Positions 1-10,493 are shown, counted from the first letter of the stretch. The stretch is 64,000 nt of DNA from an uncultured Colwellia sp. (GCA_913058245.1 CAJXQJ010000003.1:62001-126000), one strand, 5' to 3'. A program made the numbers and translations. Notes: generated from the letters alone by a model not told the origin.

Positions 1-25
1 TACTAAATTGACTTTAGGGCTCATC

Positions 26-1756
26 ATGAAAACGAATAAGAAAGCTTTGGCGTTGGCAGTTGCCGCATCTTTAACCTTGTCTGCATGTGGGGGAGGTTCA
101 AGTAACAATTCGTCAACTCCTACACCGACTAATACTGCACCGACAGATATTTCTTTAACGACAATGTCGGTAGATGAAAACTCTTTAGGAGCTGTAATTG
201 GTACGCTTTCAGCAACTGACGCAAACTCAGGTGATACATTTACCTTTACTACAGATAGTGACATGTTTGCTATTTCAGGTACTACTCTAAGCTTGAAAGC
301 TGATGTTATGGCAAACTTTGAAAGTGCTGAGTCATTAAAAGCAAATATCACGGTTGCAGATAAAGCAGGCCTTACTTTTAAAAAAGAATTTACCGTTGCG
401 GTAAATGACTTACTAGATACTTATAAATTTGAAAGCAAGTTAGTTTCAGGAAAATCGAGCGTAGGCTACAGCGGCCAAACAGCTCGTCATGCCTTAATTG
501 CCGAGTTAAATACTTATATTGGCAGTGGTTTACAAGCTGATATTGATGCAAATAAATTTGCTGACAAACAAGCCGTGCTTGATAAATTAAACAGTTATTT
601 CCGCACAACAGATGATCAATACAGCAACAACTTCGCGTTGACATTCTTAAAAGATGCAAAACAAGCTTTTATTACCGATGTTTCGTCCAGCCATAAAAAC
701 CTAGTAGGAAAACTTGCCGGTAATGATGCAAGTCGCATGCATAAAGTGTGGACTGATGGTACTAGTTTTGTTGGCGCTGGCGCAAATATGACACCTGAGA
801 AATTAGTTGATGCGTATTTTAGCCAATTAGCTGACAACTCGGTAAATGCTAATATTCGTCTTGATGAAGCAACGAATAAGCCAATTACTAAAGTATATGT
901 GAATACCGATGGTACTGATTTAAAACAATTGATCCAAAAATTCTTACTAATGAGTGTTACATACTCACAAGGTACTGATGATTACTTAGATGAAGGTTTA
1001 GCTGCTGATAATATTGGTCCACGTGGCACTGGCAAAGCAGATACTGCACTTGAGCATGGCTATGATGAAGGCTTTGGCTATTTTGGCGCCGCTCGTGATT
1101 ATTTAGAATATAACGATAATGAAATTGCTGGAAAAGTAAAAACAGAGGCCGATGGTCGCGCAAGCTGGAATGGCAAACATGATACCGATGGCGATGGCAA
1201 ATTTGATTTAACATCAGAAGTTAACTTAGGTAATTCAGTAAATGCTGCTAAACGTGACCGTGGTACGGTAGGAAATGCTAAGCCAACGGATTTCACAAAA
1301 ATGGCAATGGAAGCATTTTTAGCTGGTCGTAAAATTATCAATGATAACGTAGGTACTGCATTTACTGCTGACCAAACCACAGCACTTGCTGCACAACGTG
1401 ACATTGCTGTAAAAGCATGGGAAAAAGCGGTTGCGGCAACCGTTATTCATTATATCAATGATGTTAGTGCTGATTTAGACAAGGCAGGCACTGCAGAATA
1501 TAACTTTGAAGATGTTGCTAAGCACTGGTCTGAAATGAAAGGCTTTGCCTTAGGTTTACAATTTAACCCGCATTCACCAATTACTGATGCGCAATTTGCA
1601 CAAATTCACACTTATATGGGGCAGAAGCCAGTTGTTATGGCATTTGGTTCAAATGATAAAACAGCGGTAACGGCTTACATTGCTGATTTGAAAAAAGCAC
1701 GTGATGTACTACAGGCAGCATTGAGTTTTGATGCTACCAATGTTGCTAATTGGTAA
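26..1756 (+). CDS. DUF4856-type lipoprotein with cadherin-like domain
   Basis: Exported lipoprotein: the N-terminus has a lipobox (LSACGGG, about residue 21) after a short basic and hydrophobic segment. Residues about 40-130 resemble a cadherin-like repeat (VDENS...TLSATDANSGDTFTF...). The rest, starting at about residue 134 (YKFES), matches what I know as the DUF4856 family, which in many marine bacteria sits next to imelysin genes. The ATG at 26 is chosen over the TTG at 8 because an AGGG lies just upstream and the signal peptide then begins directly with MKTNKK. It is followed by a hairpin at 1781-1809, then the imelysin gene. Function is unknown; the neighbours suggest a periplasmic or outer-membrane role in iron or metal acquisition (inference). 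Confidence 0.85.
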   Translation: MKTNKKALALAVAASLTLSACGGGSSNNSSTPTPTNTAPTDISLTTMSVDENSLGAVIGTLSATDANSGDTFTFTTDSDMFAISGTTLSLKADVMANFESAESLKANITVADKAGLTFKKEFTVAVNDLLDTYKFESKLVSGKSSVGYSGQTARHALIAELNTYIGSGLQADIDANKFADKQAVLDKLNSYFRTTDDQYSNNFALTFLKDAKQAFITDVSSSHKNLVGKLAGNDASRMHKVWTDGTSFVGAGANMTPEKLVDAYFSQLADNSVNANIRLDEATNKPITKVYVNTDGTDLKQLIQKFLLMSVTYSQGTDDYLDEGLAADNIGPRGTGKADTALEHGYDEGFGYFGAARDYLEYNDNEIAGKVKTEADGRASWNGKHDTDGDGKFDLTSEVNLGNSVNAAKRDRGTVGNAKPTDFTKMAMEAFLAGRKIINDNVGTAFTADQTTALAAQRDIAVKAWEKAVAATVIHYINDVSADLDKAGTAEYNFEDVAKHWSEMKGFALGLQFNPHSPITDAQFAQIHTYMGQKPVVMAFGSNDKTAVTAYIADLKKARDVLQAALSFDATNVANW

Positions 1757-1780
1757 TGTTTTAAGTTAAATTTAACTTTT

Positions 1781-1817
1781 AAGCCTTGGGTTGTTTCAGC
1801 TCAAGGCTTGTTTAGTT
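1781..1817 (+). terminator. Hairpin terminator after the DUF4856 gene
   Basis: AAGCCTTG at 1781-1788 pairs with CAAGGCTT at 1802-1809. The stem can be extended by G-T pairs, and a T-rich run follows. It lies inside the presumed iron-uptake cluster, so it may be a partial terminator that tunes expression of the downstream imelysin-receptor pair. Confidence 0.7.
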
Positions 1818-1894
1818 TTTATTGGTCAGTATTCTGAGTAGTTTATTGACCAGTAGATATTATTTTTACAAATTTTGAGTTATAGGGTTATTTT

Positions 1895-3136
1895 ATGTCA
1901 GCTTCTGTTAGCCGCTCCATACTTTCTTTCGCAATTGGCTCCGCGCTTATTTTAAGTGCTTGTGGTGAAAGCACTAGTACAACAAGTGGTCCAGGTTTAG
2001 AGCCTACACCAACACCAGATACAAGCTTCAACCAAAAAGCACTACTTGAAAACATTGCCGATAATATTATTACGCCAACGTTTGCACAGTTTGAAAGTGT
2101 GTCAGCAGCGCAGATTCAAGCGGTTGATACTTATTGTAAAATGGAGGCAATGGCATCGCAAGGTAATGCGACGAGTGAACAGGTTACTGCCTTACGTAAT
2201 GAGGCAAAAACTGCTTGGCGTAATACCATGAATGTATGGCAACAGGCAGAGTTAATGAAAGTAGGACCGTTAGCAGACAATGATGGTTTATTACGTAACA
2301 AAATTTATTCATGGCCAGTGGTTAGTTCATGTTCTGTCGACTTTGAAGTAGTAAATTTTAGAGCCGGTGAAGTTAATGGTCAGCCTTATAATATTGCAAA
2401 TCGAACACCTTCCCGTCGTGGTTTAGCGGCATTAGAATATTTGTTGTTTAATGAACAACTTAACCATAGTTGCACGACGAGTACGCAGCCTGATAATTGG
2501 GATAATCAAACCGATGAATATCGCAAAGTAGCACGTTGTGAATTTGCCGTTGAAGTGGCTCGTGATATTAACAATAGTTCAAAAGAACTTAATACCGCTT
2601 GGAATGGTGCTGATGGTTTTGCTAATACACTAAAATCTGCGGGTAGCGCTGGTAATCAGTTTAGCACTGAATTGGAAGCTATTAACCGTATAAGTGATGG
2701 TATGTTCTATATCGATACTTTTACGAAAGATGGTAAGTTAGCGACACCTTTAGGTTTATTGGCGAATAACTGTGGTTCACAAGTTTGCCCTGAAGTTGTT
2801 GAATCAGTATATGCACACCACTCCACGACACATATTGAGAATAACCTGTTGGCATTTCAAAAACTGTTAACGGGCGATGCCGGTATAGGCTTTACCAATT
2901 ATTTGATTGATGTCGGTGATCAATCAACGGCTGATACTATGTCTACCAATGTGCAATTAGCTATAGATGGCATGCAGGCATATCAAGCCAGCTTAGCTGA
3001 AACACTTGTTAATGACGAAAACCAAGTAACAACAACGCACGCTGATATCAAAAAAGTAACTGACCAATTGAAAGTAGACTTTATAACGAGCTTATCGCTT
3101 GAGTTACCTGCAACTTCTGCTGGAGATAATGATTAA
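1895..3136 (+). CDS. Imelysin-like (M75/EfeO-related) lipoprotein
   Basis: A 413-residue lipoprotein (lipobox LSACGES, about residue 23) with the all-helical imelysin fold signature: an N-terminal AWRNTMNVWQQAE helix (about 107-119) and a second bundle with THIENNLLAF. Imelysin-like proteins are periplasmic or surface proteins tied to iron uptake. The family's GxHxxE motif reads GLAALE here (about 176-181), so the motif histidine is replaced by alanine. The stop codon overlaps the start of the TonB receptor as TAATG, so the two are probably translationally coupled and work together. Several cysteines (about 81, 146, 193, 219) may form disulfides. The family call is firm; the ligand is not known. 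Confidence 0.88.
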   Translation: MSASVSRSILSFAIGSALILSACGESTSTTSGPGLEPTPTPDTSFNQKALLENIADNIITPTFAQFESVSAAQIQAVDTYCKMEAMASQGNATSEQVTALRNEAKTAWRNTMNVWQQAELMKVGPLADNDGLLRNKIYSWPVVSSCSVDFEVVNFRAGEVNGQPYNIANRTPSRRGLAALEYLLFNEQLNHSCTTSTQPDNWDNQTDEYRKVARCEFAVEVARDINNSSKELNTAWNGADGFANTLKSAGSAGNQFSTELEAINRISDGMFYIDTFTKDGKLATPLGLLANNCGSQVCPEVVESVYAHHSTTHIENNLLAFQKLLTGDAGIGFTNYLIDVGDQSTADTMSTNVQLAIDGMQAYQASLAETLVNDENQVTTTHADIKKVTDQLKVDFITSLSLELPATSAGDND

Positions 3137-5349
3137 TGAAAAATAGTAAACGTAAATATATCTCAGTAGCAGTTGCTCTAGCGATTCAGGTTAATGTCAG
3201 TGCTGAAGATAATATTGATAGTGGCCCTGCAGAATACAATGAAAGAATTCAAATTATTGGCCATGATGATAAGTTACGAACAGAAGCTGGTGCGGCTACG
3301 TTAATTGGTGAAGTCGAACTAGAAAAGTTCAAGTTTGATGACATTAACCGAGTACTATATAGCGTACCAGGCGTCAATATTCGAGAAGAAGATGGCTATG
3401 GTTTGCGACCAAATATTGGTTTTCGTGGTGCAACACCTGAGCGTAGTAAAAAAATAACAGTAATGGAAGACGGCGTATTAATTGGCCCTGCTCCTTACTC
3501 TGCACCTGCGGCATATTACTTTCCAATGATGAGTAAAATGACAGCATTAGAAGTATTTAAAGGCCCTGCAGCGATAAAGTATGGCCCAAATACAGTTGCT
3601 GGTGCACTGAATATGACCACACGTCAAATTCCAAATAGCAAAGAAGGTGCAATTGATATTGCCGCAGGCTCTGATGGTTATACTAAAACCAAAGGTTATT
3701 TTGGTACGACTAATGGCAATTTCGGTTATTTAGTTGAGGCCATTAATATTCAAGCTGATGGTTTTAAAGAGCTCGATGGCGGCGGTGATACCGGTTTTGA
3801 CAAAAATGATATTATGGCTAAATTCCAATATGACTTTTCTAATAGCCAATACAATCAAGTTGTTGAGTTAAAACTTTCTTATGCAGATGAAACGTCAGAT
3901 GAAACTTATTTAGGTTTAACTGATGCTGATTTTGAAAAAAATCCAAATCGCCGTTATGTTGCTAGCCAAAATGATTTAATGGACTGGGATCATCAACAAG
4001 TACAATTTACCCATTTTATTGGCAATGATGACTTTGATGTTACGACTCGTGTATACCGTAATGACTTTGAACGTTCATGGAATAAAGTTAATGGTTTTAA
4101 AGATGGACAGGTAAATAGTGACTTACAGGATATTCTAACGAATCCGGAATCTGATGCTAACTCGCCATTTTATGAAGTATTAACAGGTCAACGAGATACT
4201 GAGCGAGAGTATGAGAAAATTATATTAGGGGATAACCAACGTGAGTATTACTCACAAGGTATTCAGTCAGAGTTATACCTTTACCAAATATTATTTGATA
4301 TGAAGCATGTCTTTAATGTGGGTGTTAGGTTTCATCAAGATCAAATTAGACGTCGTCATACTACTGATGCATTCACCATGACTTCAGGGCAACTTGTAAG
4401 TGATGGCAGTGAAACAATCTCCACCGATACTAATAGAGAAAAAACTGAAGCCTTATCAGTTTTCTTTAAAGATACAATTACCTTAGGTGCCCTAGACTTA
4501 ACGCTTGGCTTACGTGGCGAATTTTTAAAGGCTGACTATCAAAATGAAGCGCTAGGTAAAGAAGGTGAATGGCAGAAAAAAGACACGGATATTTGGCTAC
4601 CAAGTATTAGCGGCTTTTATACTTTATCTGACAGTGCAGGATGGTTTTTTGGTATACATGAAGGCTTTGTACCAACAAGCCCGAAAGAGCTACCAAGCGT
4701 AAAAATTGAAAATAGTATTAATTATGAGCTAGGTGCTCGTTATCATGACAATGGTAGCCAACTTGAAGCAGTTATTTTCTACAATGACATCGAAAATTTA
4801 AAAGAAGGTTGTTCATTCTCAACGGCTTCGCAATGCGCGAACAACATAGACGCTGAGTTTAACAGTAGTGAAGCTAGTGTAATTGGCCTTGAGCTAAGTG
4901 CTCAACATACTTACGAACTTTCAGCTGATTTCGATTTACCTATTTCACTTAGCTACACATACACTAAAGGTGAGTTTGATAACGCGTTTACTTCTGACTT
5001 TAGCATGTGGGGAGTTGTAGAAGCTGGCGATAGCTTGCCTTATTTACCTGAAAATCAATTAACACTTGATGTTGGTATTGCCGCTAATAATTGGCAAGTT
5101 AACTTGATTACCCGTTATATCAGTGAAATGGAAGAAGCGTCAGGTGAAGGAGTATTATTATCTGGCGTTACCACCGAAGAGTTAACTATTGTTGATTTAG
5201 CAGCCAGTTATGACCTAGGTGATATTGGTAATGTTTACTTCAAAGTAGATAATGTGCTTGATGACCAAAAAATTATTAGCCGCCGCCCTTATGGTGCTAG
5301 ACCAAGTAAGCCAAGATCATTCGTGATTGGTTATCAATATAGCTTTTAG
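3136..5349 (+). CDS. TonB-dependent outer-membrane receptor (FecA-like)
   Basis: A 737-residue TonB-dependent receptor. It has a Sec signal peptide ending near residue 23 (VSAED), a plug domain (about 40-160) with GFRGATPERSKKITVMEDGV and the typical EVFKGPAAIKYGPNTVAGAL box, then a 22-strand barrel ending in an aromatic residue (YQYSF). This layout resembles FecA-type receptors. Its start overlaps the imelysin stop (TAATG), which places it in the same operon and points to uptake of an iron complex or another metal chelate. No Fur box was convincingly seen before the operon; the main promoter would be left of the window. A terminator follows at 5377-5402. Confidence 0.92.
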   Translation: MKNSKRKYISVAVALAIQVNVSAEDNIDSGPAEYNERIQIIGHDDKLRTEAGAATLIGEVELEKFKFDDINRVLYSVPGVNIREEDGYGLRPNIGFRGATPERSKKITVMEDGVLIGPAPYSAPAAYYFPMMSKMTALEVFKGPAAIKYGPNTVAGALNMTTRQIPNSKEGAIDIAAGSDGYTKTKGYFGTTNGNFGYLVEAINIQADGFKELDGGGDTGFDKNDIMAKFQYDFSNSQYNQVVELKLSYADETSDETYLGLTDADFEKNPNRRYVASQNDLMDWDHQQVQFTHFIGNDDFDVTTRVYRNDFERSWNKVNGFKDGQVNSDLQDILTNPESDANSPFYEVLTGQRDTEREYEKIILGDNQREYYSQGIQSELYLYQILFDMKHVFNVGVRFHQDQIRRRHTTDAFTMTSGQLVSDGSETISTDTNREKTEALSVFFKDTITLGALDLTLGLRGEFLKADYQNEALGKEGEWQKKDTDIWLPSISGFYTLSDSAGWFFGIHEGFVPTSPKELPSVKIENSINYELGARYHDNGSQLEAVIFYNDIENLKEGCSFSTASQCANNIDAEFNSSEASVIGLELSAQHTYELSADFDLPISLSYTYTKGEFDNAFTSDFSMWGVVEAGDSLPYLPENQLTLDVGIAANNWQVNLITRYISEMEEASGEGVLLSGVTTEELTIVDLAASYDLGDIGNVYFKVDNVLDDQKIISRRPYGARPSKPRSFVIGYQYSF

Positions 5350-5376
5350 TTGATATTGATTAGGTCCTTATTGAAG

Positions 5377-5402
5377 CGCTGAGTATATACTTGGCGTTTT
5401 TT
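5377..5402 (+). terminator. Rho-independent terminator after the TonB receptor
   Basis: CGCTGAGT (5377-5384), loop ATAT, ACTTGGCG (5389-5396) with two G-T pairs, then six T. Confidence 0.75.
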
Positions 5403-5430
5403 ACATTAAATATTACTGTAAACTACGTAT

Positions 5431-6438
5431 ATGGAATTTTTCAGCGCTACGCTCACAGAACTCGCTCTCTATGTTGTTGACCCAAATCAGCGCTTGTATT
5501 GGGGCTATTTGTTATCAGCATTACTGATGGCAATTCTTTTATATTCCATTCAACATACAGGCTGGTTTCAACGAAATGTTAAAGTTGGCGAACAAGAGCA
5601 AGAACAAAAACCAAAGCAAAAAAATTTAATTGGTTTTCTGTTTCCAAAACGTATTTTTTTCGCACGTTCAGCAATCAATGATTATGCTTTGTTTATCGTA
5701 AATAAGCTTATTAGAGCAGCTTTATTTCCATTAATTGTGTTAACTATGGTGCCAGTGGCACTATCCGTTTCATCAGGTTTTGAGTGGCTATTTGGTGCAA
5801 ATGAACCGCTCGCGATATCATCGTTTAATATAATGGTAATTTTTACCGCATTATTATTTATCTTTGATGACTTTACTCGCTTCTATTTACACTATTTACT
5901 CCACAAAATTTCATTTTTATGGGAGTTTCATAAAGTTCACCATTCAGCAACGGTATTAACACCCTTTACCGTTTATCGCTCGCACCCAATAGAGAACTAC
6001 CTTTATGCTTGTCGCATGGCGCTAACGCAGGGGTTTGTTGTCGGTTTATGTTATTACTTATTTGGTCCAACCCTAAAAATGCTTGACATTATTGGCGCTA
6101 ATATTTTTGTTTTTGCGTTTAATATTATGGGCTCAAACTTGCGTCATAGTCATATTTGGCTGAGTTGGGGCGATAAAATTGAAGGGGTGTTCTTAAGCCC
6201 CGCACAGCATCAAATTCACCATAGTGATAATGTTAAGCATTTTGATAAAAACTTTGGCACGGCGTTGTCTATTTGGGATAGGTTGTTTGGTTGTTTTGTC
6301 CGTGCATCTGCGGCGGGCTCTTTATCTTTTGGAATAGGCAAAGAAGGTGAAGCTCATAATTCACTTATTGGCTTGTACTTAAGCCCTTTTATAAATCTTT
6401 ATAGAAAAATACGACACGCTTTTTCTAAAGCTATTTAA
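5431..6438 (+). CDS. Fatty-acid hydroxylase / sterol desaturase family membrane protein
   Basis: A 335-residue integral membrane di-iron enzyme of the fatty-acid hydroxylase superfamily. The three histidine clusters are present in order: HYLLH (HX3H), HKVHH (HX2HH) and HQIHH (HX2HH), the pattern that binds the two iron atoms. Four or more hydrophobic segments are visible (about 20-40, 95-115, 135-150, 205-230). It probably oxidises a lipid alkyl chain or a carotenoid/sterol-like substrate at the inner membrane; the substrate cannot be told from sequence. A short KPKQK-rich loop lies near residue 60. It stands 81 bp after the TonB receptor behind a terminator, so it likely has its own promoter. 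Confidence 0.88.
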   Translation: MEFFSATLTELALYVVDPNQRLYWGYLLSALLMAILLYSIQHTGWFQRNVKVGEQEQEQKPKQKNLIGFLFPKRIFFARSAINDYALFIVNKLIRAALFPLIVLTMVPVALSVSSGFEWLFGANEPLAISSFNIMVIFTALLFIFDDFTRFYLHYLLHKISFLWEFHKVHHSATVLTPFTVYRSHPIENYLYACRMALTQGFVVGLCYYLFGPTLKMLDIIGANIFVFAFNIMGSNLRHSHIWLSWGDKIEGVFLSPAQHQIHHSDNVKHFDKNFGTALSIWDRLFGCFVRASAAGSLSFGIGKEGEAHNSLIGLYLSPFINLYRKIRHAFSKAI

Positions 6439-6788
6439 TATCGTAAATATGCATTTGTACTGGAGGCAATTCAAATCTCGATGTTTGCTACCCAGTAATT
6501 ATTTTTCACATTTTGTTTTTAGCTGTAAATAATAACAGTCATAAAGAGGTGATATTGAAAGGCTATGCAAGTGTATAAAGTGACTTGTTTTGAGTGATTT
6601 AAATACGGATGACAATTATTTTGAACCTCTTTAAACGAAAGCGTAAGATGGCACCTCGTCCTGAAGCTTTATGTTATATAGTTTCAATTCAATAGGTGGT
6701 AACAAGATAATATGTTTGTTATTTATACTCATATTAGTTACAAAAATTTAATTGAGCAGTTAGTTAAATGCCTGACCGCCCAAAAATA
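6439..6788. other. Intergenic gap between converging genes
   Basis: About 350 bp between the stop codons of two converging genes. I see only a weak TAACAA/TTGTTA inverted repeat near 6700 and no convincing terminator, gene or repeat. A 28-codon ORF near 6610 has no ribosome site and was not called. Confidence 0.4.
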
Positions 6789-9700
6789 TTATTGGCCTAA
6801 CTTAGTTTCAAATAAATATAAACTATTATCTGATACCGCAATTTGCTTAATACCATTTTTATAGGCAGTATCAGAGAAAAAGCTATTAACAGGTATTTGC
6901 CAAATAACTTCTCCTGTCAACTTACTGCGATATGTATCATAAGAAAAGTAACCCTGTTTTTTAGTATCCCATGCCGCACTACGAGACAAGTCATCGGTTG
7001 GATTCATGTACTCAGTAAATGGGAGTACTTTTTGGTTATCACCATTGAAATCTGCGGTTAATATTTCATTGCTACCATCACGTTTATCAAGCCTAAATAA
7101 TATTTCAAAATCTGCATCGTCATCAACATTAATCCAACTAATGTTCATTCTACTAATATCGTATTTTGAAGAGAAAAGCCAATTTTGAACTAACTCAACT
7201 CCGGCTAAATCATTGGTTTGATAAATACCGCTTCCTTGAATTGCACCGGTTGCTCCTTCAACATGTGTAACATCTAAAAACAGTAACCCAGTATCATCAA
7301 AATCTGGTGAAATCGAATAATGTTTAATGTTTCTAGGCTGCAGTATTAACTCCCCTGTATCGTCATTAATAAAATATAAATCATTGTGAAAACCATAATT
7401 TATTAATATCGTATTTTGATATTTCCCTAAAACCCTTAACTGCGTGTACTTGTTGCTGCCGTTAGTTGGCACATTTGATACAGCCCAAAGTAGCTGATTA
7501 TTTGATGAATATTTTTCAAGGTCTGATCCTGTTAGCTGATATCGCGAACCATCATTATTAATGAGAATATTATTGCCGGTAAATTGCTCAATGTTGCTTG
7601 GTACTTTTACTTCTTTGTTAGGCGTCACAATGAATGGTTGTAATCCATTGCCCACTAGAACATTGCCTTTATCATCTATTGATATATGTTTATCTTTTTG
7701 AACGAAAAATTCAGAAACATACATTGGCACGATGACCCCATCGTTTAGTGTTGCAATAACATAGACTTCTAAATCACCATCTAGTGAATATGATTGCGGG
7801 TGATGCTCGAGCAATGCTTCGTTCGCAGATAAAGCGTGTTTGATAATAATTTCATCAGTGCCATCGCTATTTGTATCAACTAAATTAATTATGTGTGACT
7901 TATTTGGTGATAATTCAATGTTCAATCCTGAACCGTAAATAAGTGGCATTTTAACTATTTTTTCATCTGCAGATAAAGATATACTAAAAGCACTTACAGG
8001 AGTATTGGGCGAGTTTGCATTTGAACTTCCAGAACGATCAAACATTACTATATTTTGTGATGAGTCGGCTACGTCGCTTATTATTTTTAATTGTTGAAAA
8101 GCATATAAACGCGCTGTCTCCATCGAGTCTATTTTGATAGGCCCTGAGTTTGTAATTTGAAAAGCCTCAATTAACGTAGTGTTTTGTCCTTCATTAGATA
8201 AAGTTGAGATAAATAATAACGAGTCACAATAGTTATTATTGTCTTGGTCAAAGCCAATAACGCTCGATTCTCCAACAGTACCGCTTTCACTACTACGTAA
8301 GTTATATAAGGCCATATCATTATTTTTGATATGGATGTAATGATCAGAGCTCATCATTATTTGTTCGTTGTCGTTTGTTTTGCAAGAATTGAAAATTTTT
8401 GCTATTTCATTAGATTGTAATTCGGATTGAACTACAAAATTTTGATCTGCTAGTTTTAATTTACTAACCGGAGTATTGGTGTTGGTATAGGCTACGTCGT
8501 TATCGACACTATTATTTGAATTAATAAATTGAGCATCTATTTTATTAATCACTGTAATACTTTTATCTGCACTATCATCTCCAGTTACCTCAACATAGTT
8601 GTTGAGATTATTAGAATTAAAAAGTACCCAAGGAGCGTTTGTCTCGATCTTTAGCCGATCTTCATTTAATTCCCCAGAATAAAAAGTGTTTTGCAATAGT
8701 AAAAAATCGATAGCGTCATTATCTGAGTTATAACTAACATCAAAAAGTGTTAACGCAAAACTATCACCATCATAGGTATTGTGATTAAAGTCAATGCTAT
8801 TGGTACTGACATCTAACTGACTATAGCCGTTATTTGTTATTGCATGAACATAACTTAGGGTGTTACTTTTTTGATACAAAAATTTGCTACGATGCTTATT
8901 TATGTCATCAGGATATAAAGCAGAGTAACGTGTTAGGTTAGCTAGCTTGGATTGTTTTTTATCACGTGTACTTTCAATCACTAGCGTATGTTTAATTAAA
9001 CTTTTACCTGTAGCTGTTTCAATATAGACGCCAAAATTGAGTGAGCTACTGTCGCCAAAATCAAAAAAATTGCCATCCCAAACAATATTGCCTTCTTCTG
9101 TTACAGTCATACCTGAGGGGCCAAATGCTAATGACGCTGTAAAGTCAGAGGTTGATTCGCTAACTACTTTAGCTTGAAAAGCATTCCCTAACTGCCAATT
9201 CGGTGTTTCCACCTGAATAGTGGCATTGATATTATTGGGTTTAGGTACACTAAAGCCTTTAAAAAATGTTTTCTCGTCGCCTGTTGAGTTTGTAATTATA
9301 TGCTTTAAAGTATAATCGCCATAATGAGTCAACTGATAAGTTACTTTTGGTCCATAATTTATTGATTTATCAACACCGTTCGGGGCGCGTGTTAATTGCC
9401 ATTCTTGCTTTATAAAATCACTGATAAGTGGGGGATCTTCTGGAGTAACTTTAAGTTCAGTATTTAACGGAAATATAAACTGAAAAATATCGGGTGCTTT
9501 AAAAGCATTCATATTTGAGCGGGCGAGAAACAGCTCTTTCTTTAAACCGCCAAGATAATAGTTTAGGGTTGGGTAGTTATAATAATTCGTGATTAGCTCT
9601 AAATTTACGAATCCTAAATTGTCAGCAGATCTTAAATTTAAATCAGAAAAATCAAATATAAGTTTATGTTCATTTTTTCCTGAGAAGGTGTACAGTTCCT

Positions 9701-10493
9701 CGGTACTGCTTGACGATATGGTGACTTTACCAAGCCGTGAGAAGTAGACCTCACCACTATACTGTAAACGTTTGTCTATATTGAGTTGCTCAGATAGATC
9801 TTCAACTAAAAGGTTGGATAAATATATATTTTGAGATTCATTAGAGGTGGTTAATAAAACATCCAGCGTAAAATTTTTCTCATTTTCACTATAAACCGTC
9901 CCTTGAAGTTGATAGTTGTTGCTATCAATTTTTAATTCGAGCGTTTTATCTGTATATAGATTAAATGAAGTTAAATTGAAACTGTCATTATCAAATTCCT
10001 TGACCAATAACTCTGCTGTTCCAGATAATATAAAATTACCAATGGTACATTGACTATAAGTAACTACAAATATTTGCCCAACAATATCGACAGTTTCTCC
10101 ATTTTTAATTTTTTCCTCAAATTCTCTGAAATCAATATCTTGGCTGCCGCTGCTACACTCATTATCTTGACTAAAGTTGAAGTTTTTAAAATCATTTTCA
10201 GGCCTTAGTAATTGATTGCTTTTTTCAGCACCAAAAATTAGTATGTTGGCGGTATCTAGCGCATAAATCACGTCAAGTATTAAGGGTTTAACTGAGCTGA
10301 TATCAATCTCTGCCTTTCCAGTTACTCCGTTGTAGGTTGGTGTAATAGTTGGTGGCGTTACGGGTGTTGGAGATGGTGTTACAGGCGTAGGAGTTGGCGC
10401 TACAGGTGTGCTACTATCACTACCAGAGGACCCTCCGCAAGCAGCCAAGTTAAGCACAAGCAAAATACAGCTTATCTTCCTTAATAAATACAT
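6789..10493 (-). CDS. Very large lipoprotein with FG-GAP/VCBS-like segments, unknown function
   Basis: A 1234-residue exported lipoprotein: signal MYLLRKISCILLVLNLAACGG with lipobox Cys about 19, then a Pro/Thr linker of imperfect TPVTP-type repeats (about 30-55). The middle and C-terminal parts carry Asp/Asn-rich stretches such as DTNSDGTDEIIIK, DQDNNNYCDS, DDDADFEIL and DFNGDNQ. These recall calcium-binding FG-GAP/VCBS blades of beta-propellers. The N-terminal 350 residues are beta-rich and not recognised. It is transcribed alone, convergent with the desaturase gene. A surface or adhesion-type role is possible but is only an inference. Confidence 0.8.
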   Translation of the reverse strand: MYLLRKISCILLVLNLAACGGSSGSDSSTPVAPTPTPVTPSPTPVTPPTITPTYNGVTGKAEIDISSVKPLILDVIYALDTANILIFGAEKSNQLLRPENDFKNFNFSQDNECSSGSQDIDFREFEEKIKNGETVDIVGQIFVVTYSQCTIGNFILSGTAELLVKEFDNDSFNLTSFNLYTDKTLELKIDSNNYQLQGTVYSENEKNFTLDVLLTTSNESQNIYLSNLLVEDLSEQLNIDKRLQYSGEVYFSRLGKVTISSSSTEELYTFSGKNEHKLIFDFSDLNLRSADNLGFVNLELITNYYNYPTLNYYLGGLKKELFLARSNMNAFKAPDIFQFIFPLNTELKVTPEDPPLISDFIKQEWQLTRAPNGVDKSINYGPKVTYQLTHYGDYTLKHIITNSTGDEKTFFKGFSVPKPNNINATIQVETPNWQLGNAFQAKVVSESTSDFTASLAFGPSGMTVTEEGNIVWDGNFFDFGDSSSLNFGVYIETATGKSLIKHTLVIESTRDKKQSKLANLTRYSALYPDDINKHRSKFLYQKSNTLSYVHAITNNGYSQLDVSTNSIDFNHNTYDGDSFALTLFDVSYNSDNDAIDFLLLQNTFYSGELNEDRLKIETNAPWVLFNSNNLNNYVEVTGDDSADKSITVINKIDAQFINSNNSVDNDVAYTNTNTPVSKLKLADQNFVVQSELQSNEIAKIFNSCKTNDNEQIMMSSDHYIHIKNNDMALYNLRSSESGTVGESSVIGFDQDNNNYCDSLLFISTLSNEGQNTTLIEAFQITNSGPIKIDSMETARLYAFQQLKIISDVADSSQNIVMFDRSGSSNANSPNTPVSAFSISLSADEKIVKMPLIYGSGLNIELSPNKSHIINLVDTNSDGTDEIIIKHALSANEALLEHHPQSYSLDGDLEVYVIATLNDGVIVPMYVSEFFVQKDKHISIDDKGNVLVGNGLQPFIVTPNKEVKVPSNIEQFTGNNILINNDGSRYQLTGSDLEKYSSNNQLLWAVSNVPTNGSNKYTQLRVLGKYQNTILINYGFHNDLYFINDDTGELILQPRNIKHYSISPDFDDTGLLFLDVTHVEGATGAIQGSGIYQTNDLAGVELVQNWLFSSKYDISRMNISWINVDDDADFEILFRLDKRDGSNEILTADFNGDNQKVLPFTEYMNPTDDLSRSAAWDTKKQGYFSYDTYRSKLTGEVIWQIPVNSFFSDTAYKNGIKQIAVSDNSLYLFETKLGQ

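Noticed and set aside
6610-6700. 28-codon ORF in the gap after the desaturase gene
   Set aside because: No ribosome site, no terminator of its own and no recognisable features.
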